Assembly: GCA_011799875.1 (NCBI GenBank)
Contig: CM022297.1
Location: 443,101,292-443,165,291, forward strand
Origin: Thinopyrum elongatum
Taxonomy: Eukaryota; Streptophyta; Magnoliopsida; Poales; Poaceae
Length of the DNA stretch: 64,000 nt
Direction: 5' to 3'
Shown here one piece after another: positions 22,563 through 33,786 of the stretch. The position numbers were made by a program, and so were the translations under genes. Position 1 is the stretch's first letter. Every line of letters begins with the position of its first letter. The notes under the pieces are model-generated. The model searched no databases and was not told the origin of the DNA. It worked only from the letters and a program-made list of their open reading frames with translations.

Positions 22563-23223
22563 ACTCAAACATCATAGGATAGCCCCATATCATTGGATAA
22601 TAATATATAGCGTTGAGCACCATGTTTAAATAGAGATTACAGCAGGGAGAAGAGGTGTTACACCGCTGCATAGAGGGGGAGAGAGTTGGTGTTGACGGTA
22701 GCGAGGTTGTTGGTGTAGATCGCCGTCACGATCCTTGCCCCGGCGGCACTCCGGCGCCACCGGGAGAGAGGGGGAGAGAGCCCCCTCCTTCTTCTTCTTC
22801 CTCGACCTCCCCATAGATGGGAGGAGGGTTTCCCCTCTCGTCCATGGCCTCCATGGCGGCGGAGGGGCGGGAGCCCCTCCGAGATTGGATCTATCTCTCT
22901 GTTTCTCTTTTGTTTCGTGAGCCCCTTTTCTGGCCATTCACCGTTTCTTAAATATCCGGAGATCCGTAAATCCGATTTGGCTGAAATTTTAACACGATTT
23001 TTATCCGGATATAAGCTTCCTTGCGGCCGAAGGACACCTCCAACCGACCTACGGGGTGGCCACAAGCTTGCCAGGCGCGCCCTGGGTAGGGGGCGCACCC
23101 CTTGAGCTTGTGGGCCCCTTGGGCATTGTCTCGCGTTGATTCTGCTTCCCAAATATCATATATATTCCAAAATAATATTGGCATGAAACAATAAAAAATT
23201 ATAGATACGACGGAGACGTATCA
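22563..23223 (-). repeat. 5' LTR of element B, proximal half
   Basis: The sequence resumes the B LTR at the ACT duplication and continues to 23223, where the minus-strand LTR starts TGATACGTCTCCGTCG. It matches 1240-2036 except for a deletion of about 160 bp near 23178. The flanking bases TGCTT at 23224-23228 should be B's target duplication. The other copy would lie left of the window. Confidence 0.87.
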
Positions 23224-23527
23224 TGCTTTTCACATATTGATCTTTGCTAAGTTACTTTTGTTGTTGCTGCTGTTACAATCACTACAAAAATGCTGCTGAT
23301 ACTGTTACCGTTACTATTGCTATTGTTACCACTGATATCAAACTATCATACTACTATGCTACTAAACTCTTTGCTACATATATTTAGTTCTCCATGTGTG
23401 GTTGAATTGACAACTCAACTGCTAATACTTACAAATATTCTTTGGCTCCCATTGTGTCGAATCAATAAATTTGGGTGAAATACTACCCTCGAAGACTATC
23501 TCAATCCCCTATACTTGTGGGTTATCA
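23224..23527 (+). repeat. LTR 3' end of an Athila-type element (X)
   Basis: The sequence ends in CCCCTATACTTGTGGGTTATCA, the same LTR terminus seen in B, D and D2, here on the plus strand. The expected tRNA-Asp primer site does not follow; instead a retroelement gag region starts. So this is the end of a solo or 3' LTR whose other part was separated by the insertion of B at 23223. The family was not identified precisely. Confidence 0.65.
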
Positions 23528-23712
23528 GGGCGGGATAGACCTAGGGGCGGCCTTCGAGACCATCCCGAAATCCCTCTTCGTCAGCATAGAAATCCGATCC
23601 CATCTGCCCCGCCGTACAATTTACGCAGCAAGTTGGCCGCTCAGCCTGTTCCATCACGATCCATATACGGGTCGAGAGACCGTGCGCCTGCTGGTCAGAC
23701 AGGATATCAGGC

Positions 23713-24567
23713 ATGGCTCGACAATCTGTTGCTCGAGTCCGAGGAGCATCACATCCGATGTGTTCTACAGACAAGGTCATGCAACATCAGTTCCCGGAGG
23801 GGTTTAAACCCATTAAAATCGAACAATACGATGGAATCACTGACCCGGCTATGTGGATTGAAGACTTTCTTCTCCACATTCATATGGCTCGAGGAGACGA
23901 CCTTGACACCATCAAGTATTTACCATTAAAGCTTGAAGGGTCAATGAGGCACTGGCTCAATAGCTTGCCCGAGAACTCTATTGGGAGCTGGGAGGAGCTT
24001 AAAGATGCTTTCCGAGCTAACTTCCATGGCACTTACGTTCGGCCTCCGGATGCCGATGACCTAAGTCACATCAAACAACAACCTAGCGAGTCTGTCAGGA
24101 AATTTTGGAATCGGTTCTTGATGAAAAAGAACCAAATCATCGACTTTCCTAATGCATATGCCATTGCTACCTTCTGGTACAACATTCATGATGAATGGCT
24201 CGCGCGACATCTCGGACAGGACAAACCAAAGACCATGGTGGCCCTCACCTCTCTAATGACCCAATTCTACGCAGGAGAAGATAGTTGGTTGGCTCGCAGT
24301 AATCACAACCAAGACCCCGACACCTTGGAAGTGCGCGATGAGAACGGGAAGCAAAGACACAACAAGCGTCACCATAAAGGCAATAACAGTGATGCCGGCG
24401 AGGCGACTGTACATGCGGGATTCAGCAACCAACGCAGTGGTCAGAAGAAGAAGCCCTTTAAAGGGTCGACCCATCTACGTTGGACACAATCTTCGACAAG
24501 CCTTGCCAAATTCATGGCACCTCAGATAAACCTGCCAATCACACGAACCGAAACTGCTGGGTCATAA
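23713..24567 (+). pseudogene. gag: Element E gag
   Basis: An open frame of 284 codons encodes a Retrotrans_gag-type domain: EQYDGITDPAMWIEDFLLH, YLPLKLEGSMRHWLNSLP, then SWEELKDAFRANFHGTY and QQPSESVRKFWNRF. Gag forms the particle that packages the element RNA. The usual zinc-knuckle region is replaced by a basic stretch (KQRHNKRHHKGNN), and the frame ends early in unrelated-looking sequence. The first about 20 residues are probably not native. The family is recognised with good confidence; the exact start is uncertain. Confidence 0.8.
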
Positions 24568-24689
24568 AGCAGGGCGGCAAAATTGCAGTCGAGAGCTCGG
24601 GCAAAGGCGAGCCTCGTAACGAGGATGAGGATGACTCCCCTAGGCCAAGCAATGGATGGTAAAAATAGTTCCCTCCTGAGGTAAACAAT

Positions 24690-25400
24690 GTGAACATGAT
24701 CTATGTTACCCACATCCCCAAAAAGGAGAGAAAGCGAGCGCTACGCGACATATACGCCATAGAGCCCACAGCGTCGAAATACAATCCATGGTCGGCTTGC
24801 CCGATCACTTTTGACAAGAGAGATCATTCGACCAGTATCCGCCATGGAGGGACAACGGCTTTGGTTCTCGACCCTATCGTGGATGGTTTTCACCTCACAC
24901 GGGTCCTTATGGATGGAGGCAGCAGCCTCAACCTAGTTTACACTGACACAGTCAGAAAAATGGGCATCGATCCATCAAGGATTAAACCCAGCAATACAAT
25001 TTCAAAAGTATCATACCAAGTGTCGAGGTGCAATGCTCCGGGACTATAACTCTAGAAGTGGTCTTCGGCTTGCCCGAGAACTTCCAGAGCCAGGAATTTA
25101 ATCTTTGACATTGTCCCTTTTCACAGTAGGCGCACTTCGCCCGATTCAACACCATCCCACATTATGCTTATCTTAAGCTGAAAATGCCAGCGCCAAATGG
25201 CGTCATAATAGTCAATGGTAACACGAAACATTTCCTCCATACAGAGGAGTGGATTGCGGCTCTCGCAGCCGAGGCTCAAGCCGCCGAGGAGGCATCAAGG
25301 CTCGTTAAGGCACCAAGGACTCGGAGCTCTACCAGATACGCCCGAGGAGTTACCTTCGTCTTCGCGCACTCAAGCGGCAACCGCAAATAGGGGTGAGCGC
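24690..25400 (+). pseudogene. Element E protease region, broken
   Basis: The frame from 24690 has a retropepsin-like active-site stretch, VLMDGGSSLNLVY, followed by DTVRKMGIDPSRI. It stops at 25049 through frameshifts. Recognisable downstream protease sequence resumes in another frame (MPAPNGVIIVNGNT, about 25184). This enzyme cuts the gag-pol polyprotein. No RT follows, so the remnant is truncated after protease. Confidence 0.75.
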
Positions 25401-25550
25401 TCCATTGTCCAACCTACTTATCTGAGGACTACATACCTCGCGTACATAACTTCGCCCTTGAAATACCATGGGAGACAACGGAGCACCATTACCAAAATAC
25501 ACTGCTCGACTCAACCAAGGTGTGGGTGGCGTTAGTCCTGGCTATCTCAA

Positions 25551-25952
25551 GGGCACTATTAAAGGCCCACCAGGAGGTCATAGGAACAACACCAAGCTAC
25601 AAAGTTGTCACTATTTAATAGAGCCTCTTCAAAGGATTCGTCACTTGAATGCCTTTCAAGCATGGTAATGGTGACATAGCGGGTGGCATTGACGAACCTT
25701 GGATTCGACAAGGGCACAACAAGAAGGCGCAGACGTGCGGCAGAGCCAGTCCAGGATGTTGAACCCAATAATAGGTGCTCTACACCATCTTTTGCAATGT
25801 TTCTTCTGGTGCGCCTCATCCTGATTGCTTCTATCTCCTCCTTCACTCCTTTCCATGTTCCCGCTTGATTTCGTCCATATTTAGCCCATTTCTTGTAGAA
25901 ACACAATAAAGAGAGGATTTGTGGAATCCTTTGCATTCATTAGTTATTAGTT
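25551..25952. other. Unidentified 400 bp between E and D
   Basis: This segment separates the E remnant from the truncated 5' LTR of D. A minus-strand frame of 125 codons is open (25559-25936) and includes KWAKYGRNQAGTWKGVKEEIEA and an arginine-rich stretch. It is not recognised. A ten-base inverted pair, CAAAGGATTC near 25631 and GAATCCTTTG near 25925, hints at a small DNA transposon, but no target duplication was found. Confidence 0.35.
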
Positions 25953-27435
25953 CCATGTTTTCCTACTATTATTTATAGTGTTTTTAATCAATATAACACT
26001 TCATGGAGCAATTCTAATGCATTTTCTCTCTTAATATGCAAGATTTACATGAAGTGGGAGGTTGCCGGCAGCTGGAATTCTGGACCTGGAAAAGCTATGT
26101 TAGAGATACCTATTCTGCATATCTCCAAATGAGTTGAAATTTCACGAAGATTTATTTTGGAATAAATAAAAAAATATTAGAGAAAAGAAGTACCAGAGGG
26201 GGTCACCCAGGTGCCCACGAGGCACCAGGGTGCGCCCTGGTGGCTTGTGGGGCCCCTGGCCAGCCTCCGGTGCCCATCTTCTGGTATATAAGCCCATTTG
26301 CCCTAGAAAAATCAGGAGAGGACTTTCAGGATGAAACGCCACTGTCTCAAAGTAGAACTTGGGCAGGAGCACTTTTGCTCTCCGGCGGAGTGATTCTGCC
26401 GGGGATACTTCCCTCCAGGAGGGGAAAATCGAAGCCATCGTCATCACCAACAACCATCTCATCATGGGAGGACCAATCTTCATCAACATCTTCACCAACA
26501 CCATCTCATCTCAAACCCTAGTTCATCTCTTGTATTCAATCTTTGTATCAAAACCTCAGATTGGCACCTGTGGGTTGCTAGTAGTGTTGATTACATATTG
26601 TAGTTGATGCTAGTTGGTTTATTCGGTGGAAAATTATATGTTCAGATCCATGATACTATTCGATACCCCTCTGATCTTGAACATGAATATGATTTGTGAG
26701 TAGTTGCTTTTTTTCTTTAGGCCATGGGAGAAGTCTTGTCATAAGTAATCTTGTGAATTTGGCATTCATTCGATATTTTGATGATGTGTACATTGTGATT
26801 CCCTTAGTGGTGTTATGTGAATGTCGACTACATGAAGCTTCACCATCTTTGGGCCTTAGGGAATGCATTGTGGAGTAGTAATTAGATGATGGGTTGCTAG
26901 AGTGACAGAAACTTAAACCCTAGTTTACGCGATATTCTGTAAGGGGCTGATTTGGATCCATATGTTTCTTGTTATGGTTAGGTTTACCTTAACTCTTCTT
27001 TCGTAGTTGCGGACGCTTACGAGAGGGGTTAATCATAAGTGGGAGGCTTGTTCAAGTAAGAACAGCACCCAAGCACCAGTCCACCCACATATCAAATTAC
27101 CAAAGTAACGAATGCGAATCAAACAAACATGATGAAAGTGACTAGACAAAATTCCCGTGTGTCCTCAAGAACGTTTTACTTGCTATAAGAGAAAGTTCCG
27201 GCCTGTCCTTTGCTACAAAAAGGAATGGGCTACCTTGCTGCACTTTTGTTACTGTTACTATTAATTACTCTTTACAAATTATCTTGCTACCAAACTATCT
27301 GTTACCGACAATTTCAGTGCTTGCAGAAAATACCTTGCTGAAAACCACTTGTCATTTCCTTCTGCTCCTTGTTGGGTTTGACACTCTTACTTATCGAAAG
27401 GACTATGATTGATCCCCTATACTTGTGGATCATCA
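25953..27435 (+). repeat. Element D 5' LTR
   Basis: It matches the D 3' LTR (47534-49055) from CATGTTTTCCTACT onward; the TGATACGTCC start is lost. It contains a near-palindrome CACCAGGGTGCGCCCTGGTG (26223-26242), then a TATATAAG box (26285-26292), which should be the transcription promoter. It ends in ATACTTGTGGATCATCA. Confidence 0.88.
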
Positions 27436-27446
27436 AGGCTCTTTTC

Positions 27447-27464
27447 TGGCACCGTTGCCGGGGA
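27447..27464 (+). promoter_or_regulatory. Element D primer-binding site (tRNA-Asp type)
   Basis: TGGCACCGTTGCCGGGGA lies 11 bp after the 5' LTR. From recalled sequence it is complementary to the 3' end of tRNA-Asp at 17 of 18 positions. It primes minus-strand DNA synthesis. Confidence 0.88.
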
Positions 27465-27540
27465 GTGAAGTGCTTTGGTAAGTGGAATTTAGTAAGGAAA
27501 CATTTATATTGTATGCTGAAATTTACTATCACTTGTTACT

Positions 27541-28316
27541 ATGGAAAACAATCCTTTGAGGGGTTTGTTCGGGGTATCTTCACCTTGACCGGTAGCACAA
27601 AGAGTTGCTCCTCAACCTACTGCACCTGCTAAAAATATTTATTTTGAGATTCCTTCGGGTATGATAGAGAAACTGCTAGCTAATCCTTATGCAGGAGACC
27701 AAACATTACATCCTGATATGCACCAAATCTATGTGGATGAAGTTTGTGGATTATTTAAGCTTGCAGGTTTACCCGGAGATGAAGTTAATAATAAGGTCTT
27801 CCCTTTATCTTTGGGGGGAAATGCAATGACATGGTATAGGCTATGTGATGATATTGGTGCTTGGGATTGGAATTGATTGAACTAGGAATTTCATCAAAAG
27901 TTTTATTCTATGCATCTAGTTCATCGTGATCGGAATTATATATAGAATTTTTGGCCTCGTGAAGGAGAAAGCATCGCTCAAGCTTGGGGGAGGCTTAAAT
28001 ACATGATGTATATGTACCCCAATCATGAGCTCTCAAGGGAAATTATCTTACAGAATTTTTATGCTCAACTTTCTCATAATGATCCAACCATGCTCGATTC
28101 TTCTTCAACTGGTTCCTTTATGAAGAAAACTATTGAGTTCAGATGGAATCTTCTGTAAAGAATTAAACGCAAATCTGAAGATTGGGAAATTGACAAAGGT
28201 AATGAGTCAGGTATAACACTTGAGTTCGATTGTGCTAAATCTTTTATGGTACAGATGCTTTACATAGGTTTAGCACTAAATATGGACTTGACTCTGAGAT
28301 AGTAGCCTTCTTTTCT
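27541..28316 (+). pseudogene. gag: Element D gag, broken
   Basis: It starts MENNPLRGLFGVSSP and is collinear with D2 gag at 51749. It has several in-frame stops (an early TGA after the shared VSSP, and further stops after GAWDWN and in the RNYI and RWNLL regions). Recognisable gag motifs include GLFKLAGLPGDEV, AMTWYRLCDD and FWPREGESIAQAWGRLKYM. The gene is cut off by element F near 28316, so about 260 bp of gag seen in D2 (about 52528-52788) are absent. Confidence 0.82.
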
Positions 28317-28679
28317 GAGGAAGATTCCACAAGACTTGGTGATCAAGACAAGGACTCCTCTCCACCGACGTAGCCGACTAGGACTCTTGTTATCCTAGGC
28401 CTCCGGTACATTATATAAGCCGAGGCCAGGCTCGTTGATAGATTATGACATTACTCATCATACCCCTAGGGTTTAGACCACAACATATGATCTCGAGGTA
28501 GATCAACTCTGTACCTTGATACTCCATTAATATAAACAAGAGCAGGACATAGGGTTTTACCTCCATCAAGAGGGCCCGAACCTGGGTGAAACACCGTGTT
28601 CGTTGTTCTGTTACCATTGATCCGAGAATCCACAGCTCGGGACCCCCTACCCCGAGATCTGCCAGTTTTGATGCTGACA
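28317..28679 (+). repeat. Element F 5' LTR, truncated
   Basis: It begins inside the LTR at GAGGAAGATTCCACAAGAC, equal to 33398 in the other copy, and ends GATGCTGACA. It contains ACATTATATAAGCC (about 28410), a TATA-like promoter box shared with the 3' copy at about 33490. Confidence 0.88.
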
Positions 28680-31600
28680 ATGGTGCTTTCATTAAGAGTT
28701 CCGATGTGTGATCGGCAATGGATCAATGGCTCGCATGCAGATCAACTGTGATGTCGGCATATTCGTCGCCGGCTCGACTGGTCACCTCGGCTCGACCGAG
28801 GACTGCGCTCCGCCTCAGATCGTCATGATTGGATGAGGGCCTTCATCAACATCAACTCCGATCTCTATCAAGATCGTCGAGGAATCATCCATATAGCTCG
28901 GGGACTCAACTTCAACATTGTCCTCGGGCGACCGTGCTATTTTTCTATACAGTGGATTTGTATTCACCATCGCCGCTTCCTCGGGTGTCGCTTTGACGAT
29001 TGCTTTGGTGGAATAGTGTGGAATTGTGTATATAACAATCCTGTAAAATTTCATCGCGTTCCGATGGAGGAATCTCCGGCGATCTACGATATACCGGAGC
29101 CCTGTCAAATCTGGATGGGAATCTGGACGAGTTAAGGGCGAGGACTCCAGCGCCCAGCTCGGACATCACTTAGAAGATCTAACCATTGATCGGCTGTGGA
29201 ATTACCATATCAATCACTCCTCAAAATTTCAGCTCGATCCGACCGTTCAAACTTTGGGAACGGCCCGAGGAGTGTGTCAATTTTCGGATATGTTTTCTGT
29301 GCAACAACGAATCCGACCCGAATTCATCTTTCTTCATGAACGGGATATTGAACATCCTTTTTGGAAGGAAACTTTTTCTAGGGTATTGTGTGTTGTTCTC
29401 AAACACGTGCCGACAAATTTTAAAGCCTTTTCCGAGGCGGTCTTCATCGTCGGGCAGATGTCAAACCGGCCCGAACACATTGCTCCACGGCTGCCGACCT
29501 GTGCCAGCACGGACTGCGCCGTCGCTCCATAAAGCCAACGACATCTCCTCGGATCATAACCTCTGCGAACCGAGCAAGAGTTTGGCATCGCGAAACCCTA
29601 ACTTGAACAACCCTGAAGCTTTGACTTAGGGATCTATCTCTGACCCGATCCCGGGGTCGGCTTTTTACTCGCATCCGGATTCAAGCCTGGATGCGACCTC
29701 TGCGTCCGAAGATCGGGAGTCAATTCCGGCCGGACTCGCCTTTCTTATCCCGGATCCAGCTCCAAAGCCTGGACACGACTTCGGCATCCGAACACCAAGA
29801 GTCAACCCTGGCCGGACTCGTCCCTCGCACCATCCTACGGGAGGACGACCCCGAAGAAACAAGATGCTAGATCGGATCCAGACGATGACCACTCCACCGG
29901 ACTGACCTCGGCATTCAGGCCATATTTCTTTAATTATTTGCTTCACTTAAATTAATTAAGTAGAAGATTTCTTTTAAACTATACCATTATTTGTTATTAC
30001 TTTTGGTTTGCACTATTTTTTGTGCACAGCTCTTCGCTCGGGCACCTCGAAACCGGCTTGGGCGCTCCCTTTACCACCAGCCGACCAGCTTCGTCACCTC
30101 GGCTGGACTTCGGGGCTTTGCCTCACCGCATCGACCGTGCGGCGTCGCTACTTCATCAAGCCGAGCTCTTCGCTCGGGCACCTCGAAACCGGCTTGGGGG
30201 CTGGGACCTAGACCCACTGCAAGCTCGGCCCGCGTCATCAATGCCAAACACATTAACCAGCTAAGTCGCTTTCATGCTCAAAGTTTTTAAATTTTTAATA
30301 TGTGTTCGGTTCGACCATGCTCGCATATGTTGTTTGAAACTCCCTCTACCCATGTTAACTGGGGGCTCTTAAAATTTATATGAGCCATTCTATAATAAAT
30401 GTGTTTTCTTCTTAGTCGTTGCAAAGTCTTTTTCTACTACTCCTTTCCCGACTCGAGTGTGTGATCAATAGCCAGATAGCCTGGTTTCTCTCTAAAGCCG
30501 CTAGAGTTTAGTTCGCTAAACTGGCCTGAGAAGCACTCTGCCTTCGGGATAGGAGGTTGAAGCCGAAGGCTGACCCGCTTGAAGTCTGGAGATCGGATGT
30601 ATCATATTAAAGCACGACAGAAGTACAAACTAATTTTAAGATCAATTTTGGATTGGCACCAAAAACTTGATTTAGTTCGGGCGTAAAGTTTTTACTGAAG
30701 TTTTTTGGTTTTCTGAGCCTATGGCACTTTTAACCTATTTGTGTGTTTCCAGCATAGGTCTCGTAGTGCAACGCCGGACACCTTTGCAGATTCGGCAATA
30801 TCAACAGGGGGCTGCAACTAGAGCCGAACCCCCCAAAAGCCAAGATAATTCATGGAGTCCTCGGCAAAACATTCTCGGATATTGCTTTATATGCACCGGT
30901 TTTGAATTGTGTCTTCGGTCAATAGTTGGGTTGCCCTGCTCCTGTGCTTGCCTCCTACGTTCCGCTTTGTTCGGCTAGGTGTGCAAAGGGAGAACCACTG
31001 CGATTGTGCTTCCAGCTCAAATGGTTAAGCGCCTCAGTGGAGAAAGCCGAACACTGACTGTCGCAATAAGCTTAAACTGGTCAGCGATCCGATGACTGTG
31101 TCAAACTACAAATCAATAGAGGTCACCCCGTGTTAAATGATGGGCCTTTCATAATTTTGGCCGAAGTGTTACTGGTTTGACCTCGGTCGACGCCAAACAC
31201 TAACCAGGGGCTAGTAACTGGCCCCGAACTTTAAACTCCTATTACTAAGTGAAAGTTATAAAGCCTGCATATCTGATTGCCTCATTTCCGCTAACACAAC
31301 CGCCTCCGGGCACCGAGACGTCGGCTAAGGGTTGTATTGTTAGTACGGAAACACCCTATGTAGCATCTACAAAGGGGTGGAAGCCGACGATGGGCCACTT
31401 TTAGGTTATAAACAGTCTCAATGGAGAATTTGCCTTTCGTAAGTATCATAATAAAGCTATAAATATGCATCAATTTGACTTAAGATTTTGGCCAAGCTGG
31501 GTTGCCTGGCTCCTGTGCTTACCCCTACGTTCCCGATTGTTCGGCTAGGCGGTAAAGGGAGCACCTCTGTGATTGTTACTACCGGGTCGTCCGGGTTAGT

Positions 31601-33287
31601 ACCTCAGACTGGGTGAAGCCGAAAGCTAGCCATCTTAAAGAATATTATTGGTCGGCAATGATGGAAGTGAAAATTTTGGTTCATTATGGACCACAGAGTT
31701 CGGGAACTTTCTCCCAACTAAATCCTCAATATTTACCTCCCACATTGATCGGAGTTGAGGTTTCATGATCATGATCAACATGACAGCCTGGGAAAAGGAA
31801 CCTATAATGGAACTATTTTTCCCAGAAGATGTTTTATAACATATCTCTCTGCGTACCTTTGTTTATAAAACCGTATGGCCGGATTGCATTGTTTGTCGTA
31901 AATCTTTGCCCTTATAAAGGCTTTATAAAGTAGGACGAACACTCTTCGGCTGCTGGCCGAGGAGGTTGAAGCCGATGGTCGGTCAACAAAGTTTTGTACA
32001 ATGTTGATCCGAGCATTAGTGATGTAAAGTACTTGGATACATAGAATCATTACACATAAATTGTGATATACTCCGGACATTGATCCTTAATTCGGCCACC
32101 CGTGCCCACATTAAGGCTCGAGGGCTACTGGGCTTCGCGCTTCTCATTTACAAATATTAAAGGGGCACATCGATCCCCTGATCTGGTGTTGCCACCCGAC
32201 CATTGGCTCGGGGGCTACTGCATCGACGATTCAATGCAGACAGTTTACAAAGTGCGAAATAGTTCCCGAGGAGATTATGATCCTCAGGTAGGTCGGCCGC
32301 ACCCAACCTGATTCTCGAGGAATATGCACACCACATTTCTATTCCTAAGTATGCTACAGAGCTAGGAGTTGATCCTCAGGCCAATTTTGTGAATCGACCT
32401 GAGTCTCAGGGGCTACTGGGATCACCGGTTTTATGCCATCCTTCAGGTGCATGCCGGACATTGAGCGGACACACACCTTGAGGGCTACTGGCTATATATC
32501 TTGGCAGAGAATACATTGCACAAATCCGAATTAAATTCACAAAAATCAGCCCACAGCCGAGGTGGTGCACCACCGCAGGAGCAGTCCGGCATAAAGCTCA
32601 GATGCAAGTGGCTAGCTCCATAGAGGGCATCTCCGGCATTAAGCTCGGTTTAACCCTTTTAACTTTTTCAAGACCGAGGTAATCTATGACATCTCGGATA
32701 CAGTCCGGCATTGGTGCCCGGCTGCGAGATGACACCTCTGATGTAGTCTGGCGTTGGTGCTCAGTTGTGAGAGGAAACCTCGGAAGCAGTCCAGCATAAA
32801 GCTCGGCTGCTAGTGGCTGGCTCCATAAAAGAACCTTTTCGGCGTTAAGCTCAGATAATCCTCCTTCAAAACTTTCAAAGACGAGATACTCTATGCCTCC
32901 TCGGATGCAGTCCGGCGCTGGAGCTCGGATACAGACCGACGTTGGAGCTCGGATGCAGACCGGCGTTGGAGTTCGGCTGCAAAGATACACCTCGGATGCA
33001 ATCCGGCGTTGGAGTTCGGATGCAAGAGGGCACCGCCGCGCGGGAAAAACTTCGAACCCAAGGTGTGGCGTAAAAAATAATGAGGCATTGATAAGGGCCG
33101 AGAACTTAAAAGACTCCTCGGATACCCGACGTATGAACTTTTCGGATATACCTCGGCAATCCTCAAAATCGGAGATGGGAAGATTTGTTGAACCAGCTTT
33201 CAAGACCGACGACCGAACACGAAGAACAGTTCGGAAGAACCGAGGAGCGTCCCCAAATTGAAGACCGGTTCAGGGGGCTACTAACGG
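28680..33287 (+). other. Element F interior, no coding region recognised
   Basis: Frames here are short and match no retroelement protein I know. The interior is repetitive. A CTCTTCGCTCGGGCACCTCG block occurs near 30028 and 30166. A segment with GGCTCCTGTGCTT and GTTCGGCTAGG appears near 30938 and 31508, about 570 bp apart. A 24-bp repeat lies near 32925-33010. The phrase GGGGCTACTG recurs. This is the pattern of a non-coding large retrotransposon derivative that would depend on another element's enzymes. Confidence 0.6.
32925..33010. repeat. 24-bp tandem repeat in element F
   Basis: Units of the form GGAGCTCGGATGCAGACCGG follow each other at a 24-bp period, with two to three clear copies and diverged neighbours. 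The minus strand reads an eight-residue repeat with core SELQRR, which follows from the period and is unlikely to be a protein. Confidence 0.75.
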
Positions 33288-33760
33288 TGTCCTAGACTAG
33301 GGGGTTCTCACCATGTCATCTCCCGACCAGTGGGTCGGGCCGAGGACCCCCATGGTGGTTCACTAATGGGCCAGTTCGGACAGCCGATGACATATACGAG
33401 GAAGATTCCACAAGACTTGGTGATCAAGACAAGGACTCCTCTCCACTGACGTAGCCGACTAGGACTCTTGTTATCCTAGGCCTTCGGTACATTATATAAG
33501 CCGAGGCCAGGCTCGTTGATAGATTATGACATTACGCATCATACTCCTGGGGTTTAGACCACAACATATGATCTCGAGGTAGATCAACTCTGTACCTTGA
33601 TACTCCATTAATATAATAAAGAGCAGGACGTAGGGTTTTACCTCCATCAAGAGGGCCCGAACCTGGGTAAAACACCGTGTTCATCGTCCTATTACCATTG
33701 ATCCGAGAATCCACAGCTCGGGACCCCCTGCCCCGAGATCTGCCGGTTTTGACGCCGACA
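33288..33760 (+). repeat. Element F 3' LTR
   Basis: A complete 473-bp LTR from TGTCCTAGACTAGGGGG to TTTTGACGCCGACA, preceded by the purine-rich CAGGGGGCTACTAACGG. D gag sequence (GCTATGGTTATAGATC) resumes immediately after it. Confidence 0.88.
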
Positions 33761-33786
33761 GCTATGGTTATAGATCTCTTGGTTGA

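Larger units (their letters stand above)
23528..25550 (+). mobile_element. Element E: Tat-like Gypsy remnant
   Basis: The stretch contains a gag frame and a protease region but no RT or integrase, no primer site and no LTR. The left edge is the LTR end at 23527 and the right edge, near 25550, is ill-defined. The protein motifs resemble Tat/Retand-lineage Gypsy elements of grasses. GC content is higher than in the Athila elements around it. Confidence 0.65.
28317..33760 (+). mobile_element. Element F: non-autonomous LTR retrotransposon with deleted left end
   Basis: The right LTR (33288-33760, 473 bp, TGTCCTAG to GCCGACA) and the left LTR (28317-28679) are highly similar, but the left one lacks the first 110 bp. 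A candidate primer site (TGGTGCTTTCATTAAGAG) follows the left LTR. The 4.6-kb interior has no recognisable gag, protease, RT or integrase. F sits in D's gag. At its left junction both 110 bp of F and about 260 bp of D are gone, indicating one later deletion. Family not named. Confidence 0.85.

Noticed and set aside
23224..23527. BARE1/Angela (Copia) LTR fragment
   Set aside because: The ATACTTGTGGGTTATCA terminus equals that of the Gypsy elements B, D and D2 here. Copia BARE LTRs as I recall them start and end differently, so an Athila-type LTR end is the better call.
29186..30290. Several 60-150-codon frames in element F as genes
   Set aside because: They overlap on both strands, show no retroelement or plant motif, and lie in a repetitive non-coding interior.
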